From the NCBI RefSeq assembly GCF_003369915.1, contig NC_046674.1, forward strand, positions 26,973,657 to 27,037,656: a stretch of 64,000 bases of DNA, given 5' to 3'. Positions 8,842-19,447 of this stretch are shown here, piece after piece. The notes under the pieces are model-generated. The model did no database searches. It was not told the DNA's origin and was given only the letters and a program-made list of their open reading frames with translations. The position numbers were made by a program, and so were the translations under genes. Position 1 is the first letter of the stretch. The number at the start of each line of letters is the position of its first letter. The DNA comes from Drosophila miranda. Its lineage: Eukaryota; Arthropoda; Insecta; Diptera; Drosophilidae.

Positions 8842-11404
8842 TCGTGCTACTCAGTTGTGAAGCTAAAATGCAGCTCCCAGGGCCAAGAAGTGAAAGTGTC
8901 GCCGTTGTGTCGCCGTTGTGTTGTCGCCGAGCTTGATGCACCTTTGAAGTGAAACTTGCTTTCCTGCCGTCCAGGTAACAGATCGCCATGGCCGTATCCT
9001 GAATTACACTCTGGAACTCAAGGAGACGGAGGACTTGGAGGTCGATCTGAACTCGCTGAGAAGGTGAGTGGACCGTTATACTGAACGAAATGTGTCGGCA
9101 GAGAATCGGCATAATGCAATTTTCCATTTTTACAGCTATATGAAGGATAAGATATATGACAAGCCCATGCGAGCCTTGCAGTGTCTGGAGGTTGTGTTGG
9201 CAGCACCCTGTCATAACACCGCCATACGCGCCGGTCGCTCCTTCTTCAAAAGGCCTGAGCCCGGAAGTGCATTTGATCTTAACGACGGCTACGAAGCTCT
9301 GGTTGGGCTCTATCAAACATTCGTGCTTGGCGATCGCCCGTTTGTCAATGTGGACATATCGCACAAGTCCTTTCCGAAGGCCATGACGATCATTGACTAT
9401 TTAGAGCAGTATCAGCAACAGAAAATTGACAAAAGCACAAATCTTGACTATAAGCGTTCTGATATTGAATCATTCCTAACGGGCATGAATATAATTTACG
9501 AGCCGCCTGCCTGTCTTGGCAGCGCCCCGCGCGTCTTCAGAGTCAACGGGCTTTGTAAGGTTCCGGCTAGCACTCAGACATTTGAGCTGGATGGAAAAGA
9601 AATGACCGTTGCAGAGTACTACAAGTCTCGGCAGTATAATTTAAAGTTTCCGAACCTTCTCTGCTTGCATGTTGGGCCGCCGTTGAAGCACATTTACTTG
9701 CCTATCGAACTATGTCGCATTGAGGATGGGCAGACACTGAATGTGAGTTAAACTAGTTTCTTTCACTGCAAATCATTTCCTAATTTGATTTCTTTTCATC
9801 GTATCGCAGCGCAAGGATGGAGCTAATCAGGTGGCGGCCATGATTAAGTATGCTGCCACTTCCACCAACGAGAGGAAGGCCAAGATCATCCGCTTGATGG
9901 AATATTTCAGGCACAATTTAGACCCGACCATCAGCCACTTTGGCATACGTCTGGGCAGTGACTTCATCGTCGTGAATACACGCACGCTCAATGCGCCTCA
10001 GATTGAGTACAAAAACAATTTGGCTTCGGTGAGGAACGGTTCGTGGCGCATGGATGGCATGCAATTCCTTGAACCCAAGCCAAAGTCACATAAATGGGCC
10101 ATACTCTACAGCAAGATTAACTACCTGTATGTGGACGAGCTTCAGAAGATGGTAAGTTCTTTGCATTGCATTGCAGGATCCTGCCTAATTTTCGTGGCAG
10201 GTTCTTCAGAAGAGTCGCAAAGTCAATCTGTGCCTGGATGCCAAGGCCGAGAAACTGTACTACAAGGATGAACGTGAACTAGATGCTCATTTCCGCTATT
10301 TCAAAAAGAATCAATTTGATGTGGTGTTCGTTATTATACCAAATTTCGGGCACCTTTATGATGTCGTGAAGCAAAAGGCTGAGCTGCAGCACGGCATTCT
10401 TACACAATGCATCAAGCAGATCACAGTCGAGCGCAAATGTAACGCGCAGGTTATTGGTAGCATTCTACTTAAGGTCAATTCCAAACTGAACGGCACCAAT
10501 CACAAGCTAAGGGATGACCTGCACTGTCTGCTAAAGAGCACTATGTTTTTGGGTGCCGATGTGACTCATCCGTCGCCCGATCAGCGAGAGATCCCCAGTG
10601 TGGTGGGTGTTGCCGCCTCCCACGATCCATTCGGGGCTTCATATAACATGCAATATCGCTTGCAACGCTCTGCCCTGGAGGAGATCGAGGACATGGCACA
10701 TAGCACTTGCGTGTCTATCATAAGTTCCAACAATCCTACCCCGAGCACATAATCTATTATCGTGATGGCGTAAGCGATGGCCAGTTTCCCAACATCAAGA
10801 ATAAAGAGTTGAGGGGAATTTCTGCCGCCTGCAGTATAGTATATCACTAATCGACCTTCGCCTTCTTTAAGCTGCACATTAAGCCCAAGATTTGCTGCGT
10901 CATTGTAGTTAAGCGGCATCATACGCGCTTCTTTCCGAACGGAGTTCCATCGCAATACAACAAGTTCAACAACGTTGTTCCGGGAACCGTCGTCGATCGC
11001 ACCATTGTCCATCCCAATGAGATGCAGTTCTTCATGGTCAGCCATCAGTCGATTCAGGGGACGGCCAAGCCGACGCGTTACAACGTAATCGAGAATACGG
11101 GCAACTTGGATATTGATGTACTGCAGAAATTGACATACAATCTTTGTCACATGTTTCCTCGTTGCAACCTCGCAGTGTCTTATCCGGCTCCGGCATATTT
11201 GGCACATTTGGCTGCGGCACGTGGACGTGTCTACCTTACTGGGTGCGATATTATTATTATTATTGTTTCATATTTTCGTTCTGATAATGTCATCTTGACT
11301 GCTTTTCTTCCAGCTGCACCAAGTTTCGTTCTCCCCAGGAGGAGTACGCAAAGCGTTTGATAGTGTCAGAGTTCATGAAGACGAACCCTATGTATTTTGT
11401 TTAG
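8842..11404 (+). pseudogene. AGO2: Argonaute-2-like pseudogene, 3' part (PAZ, MID, PIWI)
   Basis: Coding resumes with SCYSVVKL and VTDRHGR. An apparent 85-bp intron-like insert (8890-8974) interrupts this stretch. Exons then run to 9063, 9136-9742 (start of PAZ, DKPMRALQCLEVVLAAPCHN), 9810-10151 and 10201 onward, with good GT/AG introns of 72, 67 and 49 bp. PIWI contains GADVTHPSPDQREIPSVVGVAASHDP (first catalytic Asp, shown in part), then EEIEDM. About 10 nt are missing near 10694-10703, shifting the frame to a stop at 10750. The true frame resumes with HLRVYHKF, YRDGVSDGQ (catalytic Asp), meets a TAA at 10848-10850, and resumes with KPKICCVIVVKRHH through SYPAPAYLAHLAAARGR (catalytic His). 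The last exon ends MYFV at 11404. Catalytic residues are recognisable but not in one frame, so this is a pseudogene. A functional truncated product is not excluded. Confidence 0.85.
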
Positions 11405-11640
11405 GCAGAAAACTAACAAAATATCTTCACTTCTTCTAAACGAAAAAGAAGTTACAAAATATAAATTATTGACCCACACCTGTCTTGCCCCTAATGTAAT
11501 ATTCAATCAAAGATCAATCAATCGAAAGATTGCTATGGTAAAAGCTTATAAAACAGTGCAAATAATACAAACAAATTACAAACGAACACGACCTAATCAC
11601 GACATAAGCCGAAAAGCAAGCCGGCGGGAGAGCTTCTGCT
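11405..11640. other. Short spacer
   Basis: AT-rich 3' flank of the Ago2-like copy. I see no gene or repeat in it. Confidence 0.5.
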
Positions 11641-12660
11641 CAAGATGAGCTCCAGGTTATTCCTCAGAAGAATAGGGCTCGTGTGGAAATTAGGCTCGAT
11701 CCCCAGCAGCTTAGGTTGAGATCCGATAGCGCCGGACTATCAAAATAAAGCGTGTATCTGTTCTGCGTGTGCTTCCTCTTTAGCTCACGGCTACTGCTGC
11801 ACGATGTTTTCAAATTTAGATTGCGGCACGCTAATATATCCGCCCGAGAACTGCTTTCACTCACGTACAAATTCACGTTACAGCCGACGAGGGGTGCTCT
11901 CTTGGGGTAGTCGCCGGAGAGGGCTTGACCACTTGGTAAGTGATGGAGTCGTTGCAGCGACTGCACTGCATTTGACACATGCCAAACCAGGGAGTGGCCG
12001 AGGCGCCTGAAAGTGGATCCGAGCGCAGGGCTTGCAGAGACAGGGTGCCCCTGGCATTGCTCTGGCTCTGGCGGGCTTAAAACTCGCCAATTTTAATGTA
12101 TGACCCTATGTAGCACAGCCTGGAAATGTAGTTGCGCTGGCAGTTACCAAAATTTTGGCAGGCTTGAAGTCCACGCGGAGCACGTTGAGCACACAGTAGC
12201 GCAGAGCAGCCACAATGTCCAACCGAATCACATACAGCACTCTGTGGATGAACGCCAACGCTAGCGTGTCCAGTATCCTACGGACACTCCATAACGATAA
12301 TACTAAAGGCAACAGCGGACTCTGTTATTATGAGACGCACAATGTTTGTGTGATCCAAATTCAGCAAATGCGACTTATTGTGCAGCGTACAGACAGCCTG
12401 TCCCTTGATAATCTTCGAGCGGAGTAATCTGTTCATAGTTCAGAAGCGATCAATAAGATATATCCATTTTATTGGGTCAAAAATACCGCGATAAATTGAC
12501 TTAAAAACTGTACCATATGCACTGCGGCCGAGAATCTGACACCTGGTGCAGATGGGGGAACATCCTTAGCAAGTGATTGCGCTTCGGCGTGGTAAGCACA
12601 AGCTCAATTTGTCGATTAGCTACTGAAAATTAACAGCATTTGACTCATAATGAGAGATTT
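11641..12660 (-). pseudogene. Mos: Degenerate Mos-like serine/threonine kinase
   Basis: Mos is the germline MAPK-kinase-kinase of oocytes. Read on the minus strand, kinase landmarks appear in order but in different frames. There is a glycine loop ILGRSAYGTVFKSIYRG (about 12535-12487). An N-lobe block follows, LHNKSHLLNLDHTNIVRLI then IIVMECP. Next comes LDTLALAFIHRVL...LDIVAALRYC, and a catalytic-loop equivalent VLRVDFKPAKILV where HxDxKP is expected. A DFG equivalent is reduced to CYIG, followed by ITYQVVKP and a C-terminal DSPALSDL. In-frame stops lie near 12440 and 12278 and frames shift near 12280, 12110 and beyond. The LDxTNIVRL and QRNYIxRLC blocks are what suggested Mos rather than another kinase. 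The identity is from memory of the family; the kinase nature and decay are clear. Confidence 0.6.
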
Positions 12661-13141
12661 TCGATTTATTTAATTATTTTCACATTGCCTACATTTGTAC
12701 AGTATAACGGTGCGTTCGCTTCAGCAGCTGTAATAGGCGCTGCCAGACTGTCAGAAAATGAATAAAACCGAATGGCGCCACTGTTATCTACATCCCAATT
12801 ACATCTCAATAAAATAAAATATATTTGAGATTTTTTTTCCATTTTAAACTATTTATTTAATACTGCACATTGTACAATGTATGCGTCAAAAGCGAATCGT
12901 AATCGATGGTTTTCGAGGCTTGGCTTTCTTACATATTTGTATATGCATATGCATAATATATGCCAAAGTATGCATAATAATAATAACATATGCATATTCT
13001 GCAAAGAATATGCACAAATTTAATATGTTAATCAAATCACAATAATATAAAAACGATTTAAAGGTGATATATATATTGAAATTTGATTAACAATTGTCAA
13101 CTAGTAAACTAGGGGAAATATACAACATTTTCTCTAAATTA
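12661..13141. other. AT-rich spacer
   Basis: Low-complexity AT-rich DNA with ATATGCATA-type repeats (about 12940-13010). No convincing reading frame or RNA gene. Confidence 0.5.
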
Positions 13142-13431
13142 TTATTTAAGAGGCTCTGACGTTTTGAAATCTATTCCAAAACCACCAGTTATGTTATGAA
13201 CAATTTTTTCAGCTTTCTTAAATGAATCCATTGACTTTGCTAATGGTAGCACCTTCGCGTCTACCAGCTCTTTTGCCAGCTCAATAGATTCAGAATCTTC
13301 TGGGTTCAGCGTTTCAAGAACCTAAAATGTAAATATAGATTTTTTTTTACCAATTTAAAACACAGGATATGAACCAAGTAGCGACATGAAATGATGTCCT
13401 TACATTGTTAGCTGTTAAATTTAATGCGTCT
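13142..13431 (-). pseudogene. 3' end of an unidentified gene (two exons), probably a truncated remnant
   Basis: The minus strand has a last exon 13321-13142 of exactly 60 codons including TAA. It encodes VLETLNPEDSESIELAKELV, then about 20 residues, then IVHNITGGFGIDFKTSEPLK. A good acceptor (TTTACATTTTAG) precedes it. Upstream, an 82-bp intron with donor GTAAGG joins in phase 0 to a short segment encoding DALNLTANN at about 13430-13404. Before that the frame stops and no further exon is visible before the promoter area of the neighbouring gene. I do not recognise the protein. It could be the 3' end of a truncated duplicate or a real terminal exon with distant upstream exons. Confidence 0.45.
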
Positions 13432-13944
13432 TATATGCCACGCTATTCGTTAAGAGCCATAATAATTTTAAATCATTCCCGTTAGTCTAGGAGCTTTGGA
13501 CCTTCTGTGAAGTGAAGTAGCAGAGCAGAGCGTTTTCCTCGTAGAAAGTAAGTGCATAAAATAGGTTCAGTGCGGTCCGCGTAAGAAAATTAGGAAAATA
13601 TAGAGAATTGATCAAACCATAACGCAACCCCTTTGTATTATTAATTAATCAACAAACAGCAACAAACAAAAAAGTGGAGAAAACAGTACAGTACAGGAAA
13701 AGTTCATCGGTGCACGGAACATGTATGTGTTAAAAGACATTTCGTGACTTGATTGGGCTTAACGCTGAGCAACACTGGCCAGTGCTCAGTCCAAGCCAGA
13801 GTTGCATTTTTTGTGACAAGTAAAAAACCAATATTTCCACTCCACTTCATTGGTAAAAAAAGGATTCAATTAAAAGGAGCCATCTGAACAATACAGACAC
13901 CAGGGAATTAGGACAGAGCGAGTATACAACAAAAAAGGAAGATC

Positions 13945-14814
13945 ATGGAGCAAGAAACTATGAGGTATTTAAAAGAACATTTTCATTTCATTTTCATGCA
14001 AAACACTATGCAAAAATTCTATATTTCAGTGCATTATTCGAGGATGAAGCGCAGAATGACGTCAACGATGAAATTTCAAGGTAAGAAGATGCATCTTCTG
14101 CAGAAATACTCGGTAGGCTATCGCATAAGCTGCACATGATGTACATATATATCCTATCCACTGCAGCGAAAAACTTAAAGCAGTCTCGGATTTCATTCAC
14201 AGAGTTATAAGTCTATAGTTCCCCACCTTGCCTAACCCCCAGCGCTTGGCAGCCCAGACCAGGGTGCAATCCGGTTGACGAAAAGGCTGTCCACAATCTT
14301 CTTGTGTGGGAGGAAGCATGGAAAAAACAAGTGATGGAGCGTAAGGAAAAAATCGACGAGGAGCTCAGCAGGTCGATATTGCCAGAGCCATGGCCACCCA
14401 TTGGGCAACCCAACGGACGCAAGCGCAAGCATCCCATGGACAATCCAAAAGAGCCTGCTATCGCTGTCGGGAATCTTCTTAGCTGGGAGGAAAAATGGGA
14501 CCAGCAATACAATACCACAAGTCGCAATTTGTACAGAGACCAATGAGGTTGTATTCCTTGGCCTGGAGCTGCAATCCACCGAAGAAATAGGTAACTATAA
14601 GCTGTCCACGATCCGATTCGATTCGATTTGGCTGACTAACATTTGTGTGCGTGTGGCCTCTCCCTCCTCCTTAAGCCTCTTCTGTAAGGGGTTTCGGAGA
14701 TCCCCTGGACTAGTCGCAGGCACAGGCGCAGGAGATTTCCCCACAGGTCATCAGAAAGGAGGTCCCAGGTCACTGGGATTGGATTACGATGACTTTGAAT
14801 ACGAGTACGAGTAG
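13945..14814 (+). pseudogene. Unidentified multi-exon gene, reading frame apparently disrupted
   Basis: Exons 13945-13964, 14030-14080 and 14167 onward join cleanly (introns 65 and 86 bp, GTATTT/CAG and GTAAGA/CAG). They give MEQETMSALFEDEAQNDVND, EISSEKLKAVSDFIHRVISL, then TAG at 14216. A second frame is open from about 14218 to 14546, encoding NPVDEKAVHNLLVWEEAWKK and, later, SWEEKWDQQYNTTSRNLYRD. A third frame ends at 14812 with the acidic GLDYDDFEYEYE. The charged, non-repetitive composition suggests former coding, but three frames must be joined. It is therefore either a decayed gene or one with an intron I mis-assigned. A likely 5' exon lies at about 13500-13560 (donor GTAAGTG). Confidence 0.4.
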
Positions 14815-15004
14815 ATTATACAAATTAGCAGATAATCCGATATAAACAGTTCTTTCATTTCGTTTTGTTAAATGCAAAAAAATTCCTCAGGGATATACTT
14901 AGTATATTAACCAATCCAATTGATATCTCTTCTTCACGGACTCTAAGCGGGCCCCTTGCGCAGTGACAGAATAAGGAAAGAATGATATAATCTGTTGTGG
15001 ATTT

Positions 15005-15015
15005 TTTATTTTATT
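15005..15015 (-). terminator. Probable polyadenylation signals of gt
   Basis: Two overlapping AATAAA hexamers on the minus strand (plus-strand TTTATT at 15005-15010 and 15010-15015), about 490 bp past the gt stop codon. A GT-rich element was not examined. Confidence 0.5.
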
Positions 15016-15497
15016 TTGCACTTAGAAACTATAAAAAAATTCGCTTAAACCGTAAACTACGACTAGTGGGGACTTCTACAATGATGGTAGGGTAGGGTAG
15101 GGCTGTGCATAGGCGCAGGATAAGAGCAGGAGCTGTTTCGCTGATTAACTGGGGAGAATGCGAGGATGCAATTGGGAGGAACTACATTTTACAAATATAA
15201 CGTATCCGCGGCGGTGTACATATCCAAGGACTTAAAGTACTTAAATGCGAGGGATAAAGGAGCGTGGTGCGAGGTTGTACAGCTCAGATAGAAGATGAGA
15301 GCCCCCAGGCTATATTCACAGATAAGCTGACCCAAAAAAAAATTCATATAGATAGGAACTGGCTGGCGAATCGAAACCAATCTGAACTGAGACTCGCACG
15401 CGTTCAACGCAACAAGCAGCCGGATTTGGCTCTGGCGATTGGGATCGATGATCGTGGATCAATGATCAGTAATCGGTGATCGTTGATCGAGGATCGT

Positions 15498-17062
15498 CTA
15501 GGCAGTGGCTACCTTGGCCGTGAAGGCGGCCAGCTGCGCCTTGAGCGCATCAATCTGGCACAGCAGCTCGATGTTCTGGCGCTCCAGGTAGGCGGCCCGG
15601 ATGGCAATCTCGTCCTCCTTGATGCGGCGACGGTCGCGCGACTTCTTGGCTGCCGCGTTATTCTTACGACGCCGCTCGTAGTAGGCGGCATCCTTCACCT
15701 GTCCGCCGCTGGACGGCTGGAAGCTGGCATTGGCCGCCCCAGAGGAGCTGCCGTTCGAGTGAGAGCCGGTGGTAGACTTGGACTCGAAGTTGCCGGCATG
15801 CGAGTCGCAATCGCTGGATTCCTCGGCGGCCGCACGATCCTCGCTCTCGCTGTTGTTGTTCGAGGAGCTGCCCTCGTTGACGCTGCCGCTGCGGGAGTTG
15901 GTGCGACGCATTTTGGGGTTCGTCACGGTGCGAGAGCCGCCGTTCGAGCTGCGGATCTGTTCGAGTACCCGCTTCCGGTACTCGGTGTAGCGCTCAACGC
16001 GCGGGTTGTCCAGGAGAACATCCGTGGCCGCAAAGTTGGCGGCAATCACTAGTGGGTCGCGGGGGAATGCCTTGAAGGGGCGTGTGTTCTTGCCCGTGTC
16101 GGAGGCGCTGTTCGCTACGGTGCTGCTGGTAGGAGTGGTGGAGGCGGTGGTGCTGCTGTTGTTGGTGGTCTGGGCTGCGGGCGGCGATTGTGGGGTCTCC
16201 AAAACATCGATCTGCATGGTGCTGGCATTGCTGGCCGGTCGTGGGGAAACCCCCACAGCTGCAGCGGCGGCAGCCGCCGAGGCAGCAGCGAATGTCTGCA
16301 GGAGGCTGGCAGTGGCCGTGGCACTGGCATTGGCATTAGGTGTGACCTTGGGGGCGGACGGCTCCTGCTTTATGTTGCCGTAGTAAAAGGCCGGATAGAG
16401 GCTGGCCAGCTGCTGTTGCTGCTGTTGGACGGAGTACAGAAGGCTGCTTGGGATAGAGCCAGAGCCGGAGCCGGAGACGGAGCCCGTGGCTGTGGGTGAG
16501 GTCGAGGGCGAGCCGCTGCCGTAGCTGTAGTTGGTCTGGTAGGGTGAGGGAGTCTTCCGGGGCGTCTCCACGCTGTCGCAGCGGCGTGACAGATCAAGGA
16601 CCTCGGCGGAGGCAGCTCCTCCAACTGTTGCCTGCTGCAGTTGCTGTTGATGCTGCTGCTGTTGCTGCTGCTGCTGTTGGCTGAGGGCAGCGCCAAGGAG
16701 CTGCTGCTGATAGGCGTAGGCGGTGTAGAGATCCATTTTGGGCAGGGCCAGGCTCTGCTGCTGCAATTGGCTGTGCTGCAGATGCAGATGCTGTTGCTGC
16801 AGATGCTGCTGCTGCTGGTGCTGCTGATGGTGATGGTGCGGCTGCTGCGGCGACGATTGCTGGTGGTGGTGATGGTGGTTGTGGTACTGGTGATGGTGGT
16901 GGTGGTGCAGCAAAGGCTTGCGATCTATTTAAAAAGAGAGAAGAAGGAGGAGGGATTTCTTAGTAAGCTGTCGTTGGACGGGGGACTCGGGGGCGTGGCT
17001 AACTTACCAGTCTTCAGGTCGTTGAAGAACTGTCCGGACATGAGTTTCTCGTGCATCAGCAT
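15498..17062 (-). CDS. gt: giant, gap-gene bZIP transcriptional repressor
   Basis: Giant is a short-range repressor that patterns head and posterior segments of the embryo. Exon 1 (17062-17008) encodes MLMHEKLMSGQFFNDLKT, the known Giant N-terminus. A GTAAGT...TTTAAATAG intron (17007-16925, 83 bp) follows. Exon 2 (16924-15498) continues DRKPLL and ends at TAG. The protein is about 493 residues, somewhat longer than in D. melanogaster because of long His/Gln tracts near residues 24-130. VLDLSRRC, a CtBP-binding-type PxDLS-like motif, is followed by a Ser/Thr/Gly-rich centre and the C-terminal bZIP: a basic region with RRRKNNAAAKKSRDRRR and a leucine zipper through EIAIRAAYLERQNIELLCQI. DNA binding is as a PAR-like bZIP dimer in the nucleus. 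The large DNA block upstream is the expected enhancer field. Confidence 0.97.
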
Positions 17063-17199
17063 GATGTCTGACTAACGGTTGATTAATCCAAAGCGTGATA
17101 ACTGTAAACTGATGTTCTGCTAGCTCTCTAGCTCGCTCTCTCTCTCTGTGTGTGTGTGGTGTAGGTGACGTGACGCTGACTCTGACGTTGGCGAATGCA

Positions 17200-17236
17200 A
17201 ACTGATTTCCTTTCGGCAGCCCGACCGCCTTTTATA
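17200..17236 (-). promoter_or_regulatory. gt: gt core promoter (TATA box and initiator)
   Basis: On the minus strand TATAAAA lies at 17236-17230 and a TCAGTT initiator at 17205-17200, placing +1 at about 17203 with the TATA box starting near -33. The 5' UTR to the ATG at 17062 is then about 140 nt. Spacing and consensus fit a fly TATA/Inr promoter. Confidence 0.75.
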
Positions 17237-19408
17237 CTGCCGAACCCGGCTGCGCCGACGCAGCCGGAGGGCCAGAGCCAGAGCCGAAGCTGACGACGAA
17301 GTCGAATCCGAACCCGATGTCAGTCAATGTCACGCAGGTAGGTAGGCGGACAGCAAAGGGGTGACGGAGACTATCGCTGTCCTTTTCTCCTCCACTTCGG
17401 GGATTGCATCTCGCTCTGTCCAGCATCAAAGGGTTTTACGAGGGTGCGGTGCGGCTGCTGCGGGTGTGGGTGCTGCTGCCTCTCTGCCACTGTCGACAGA
17501 GACTTTTGGTTTTCATTTTCGCGAAAATTTCCTTCGCTGCCGCTGCGCCTGTTTATGCCATATCCTATCCTATCCTATAATTTAAGCGCAAGAGTTTATA
17601 ATTTTTTGTGTAATTTTCCCCGACCCAAAAAGCTTGAAATAGATAAATACTAGTTCTTAATAAGATTTATGATCTATAGGATCTGGATAGATTTATAGAA
17701 AGCACTTTACAAACAGGGATCGAATAGGTAATTATGTCATAAATATGGTATATACAATCCATTTGGCTGGATATTATGACAGCAATTGATTAACTTATGA
17801 TATCAAAATTAAGAAAAAAAGAAGTAATGTGTAAAAGGAACGCAAGTGTCATTCGAAGAGAATTAACGTTAAATATACTAGTGGGATCTAGTGAGATATT
17901 TATCCACAAATCGCATAGATACATTATCTCTGGAAAAGCAATGATATCTGAATAGGTATAAAAACTGAAAAATATGATTACATATGCAAAATCATAATGT
18001 TCTGTGTGATTCTGGATGGGTTATATGATAAATACGTATATGAATAGATATGAAAGTATGGATAACTTTTCTTTAAAGTGCGAATATTATGATTACTGTT
18101 CTATGATTCTATGAACACTTTCAATAACTGAAGTTAATTCTTCATTCTCTGAAAAATATCTTTGAAAATGAAACCCAACCAAACATTCCGAATGGTTTGT
18201 TGTACCCCACTGCACATCATATCATTATCATACCTTGAAAACCCATAACATTACCATCTAGCGAGGCTTTACATCAGATTGCTCGGCATCAATTAGGACC
18301 GAGTCGTGCTTCTGGCTCAAAACAGCAGGGAGCAAACGGTATAGAGCGTATAGAGGGAGTGTATAGAGGTACAACAAGGACAGAAAAAAGAGCAGCGGAG
18401 ATGAGAGAAGAGATGGTTTGCTTATGATAGATGCTCAGTATTTTGAATGCTCAAGGGTTGCGAATGCCAAATGCTAAATCCGTTTGCTGTGCGCTTTTGT
18501 CCCGAGATCCTTCTGCTGACCAGCCCAGCCCCGTTCAATCCTCTCACATAACCTCTCGCACATATCCCTATGGGTGTGTGTTGGTGTTCGCTGGCGAATT
18601 CGATGGACATCTTACAAAAATGATTGTGCGTGACAAATTATGGAAATTAGCCCGTCAGAACCCGTCCCCGTCGCAGTTGCAGTTGCAGCTTTAGCCCTTT
18701 CTGCGTGGTCTCAATTCGCATCCTAATGGATCCTACTCGGCCAGGGCCAGGTCTTCCCAGAATCCTGGCAAGGCCACCGATGACTGACAGGACTGCAATC
18801 TGTGGACCAAACATTTCCACAAACATGGCTGGCAGCTACTTTGATTCATGACGCCGCCAAACACGAGGATCATCGCGACAAGTGTCCAGTCTCGGTCCCC
18901 GTAAGGTATGTTGTTTGCCTTCTGGCTGGCTAGCATTTATTCCTTATACGAGTCTGGGCGTGGGATAGACGTTTGTTTAACTTTACTTAACAGTGATCCT
19001 AACGGTGGTCTCCGACTTGAGCAAACGGAAGTGCAAGGCTAGCGAAGACCCTGCTCATAAGTATCGGATGTGGAGAGGGTCAATATCAGGGCTGAGAATA
19101 TGGAGAAGATGCTTCTCGAATTATCTGAATTGTAGCTCTTTTTGAGTATGAATATCGATATTTGGTGTCTCAAAGTGATTTCTCGGTATGGGATATTTAT
19201 GCAAATTATTAGGAAATACCAAAACAGATCTGACGAATCAAACGAAATATTGTAGGTAAATCCTCTAATATTTAATATATTTTGATAGCCCTTAACAGGC
19301 ATTCATTCACTCGATCATCGCTCCATTCAGCCAGAGAGATCTCGGCACACAAAAAAGGTGAGGTGCACTGCAGTTCGATAATCAGTAAAAAACCGCGAAC
19401 TTATCCGC

Positions 19409-19447
19409 TAATCCCTGTGCTAATCCAACCGTAAAAATGGTGGATTA
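19409..19447. promoter_or_regulatory. Cluster of three Bicoid/Orthodenticle-type sites
   Basis: TAATCC at 19409-19414 and 19421-19426 and GGATTA (reverse orientation) at 19442-19447, all within 39 bp, about 2.2 kb upstream of the gt start site. Bicoid activates gt in the anterior embryo. The occupancy is inferred from consensus alone. Confidence 0.5.

Noticed and set aside
15483..17075. Plus-strand frames opposite giant
   Set aside because: Shadows of the His/Gln and Ala-rich coding strand (CAG/CTG repeats).
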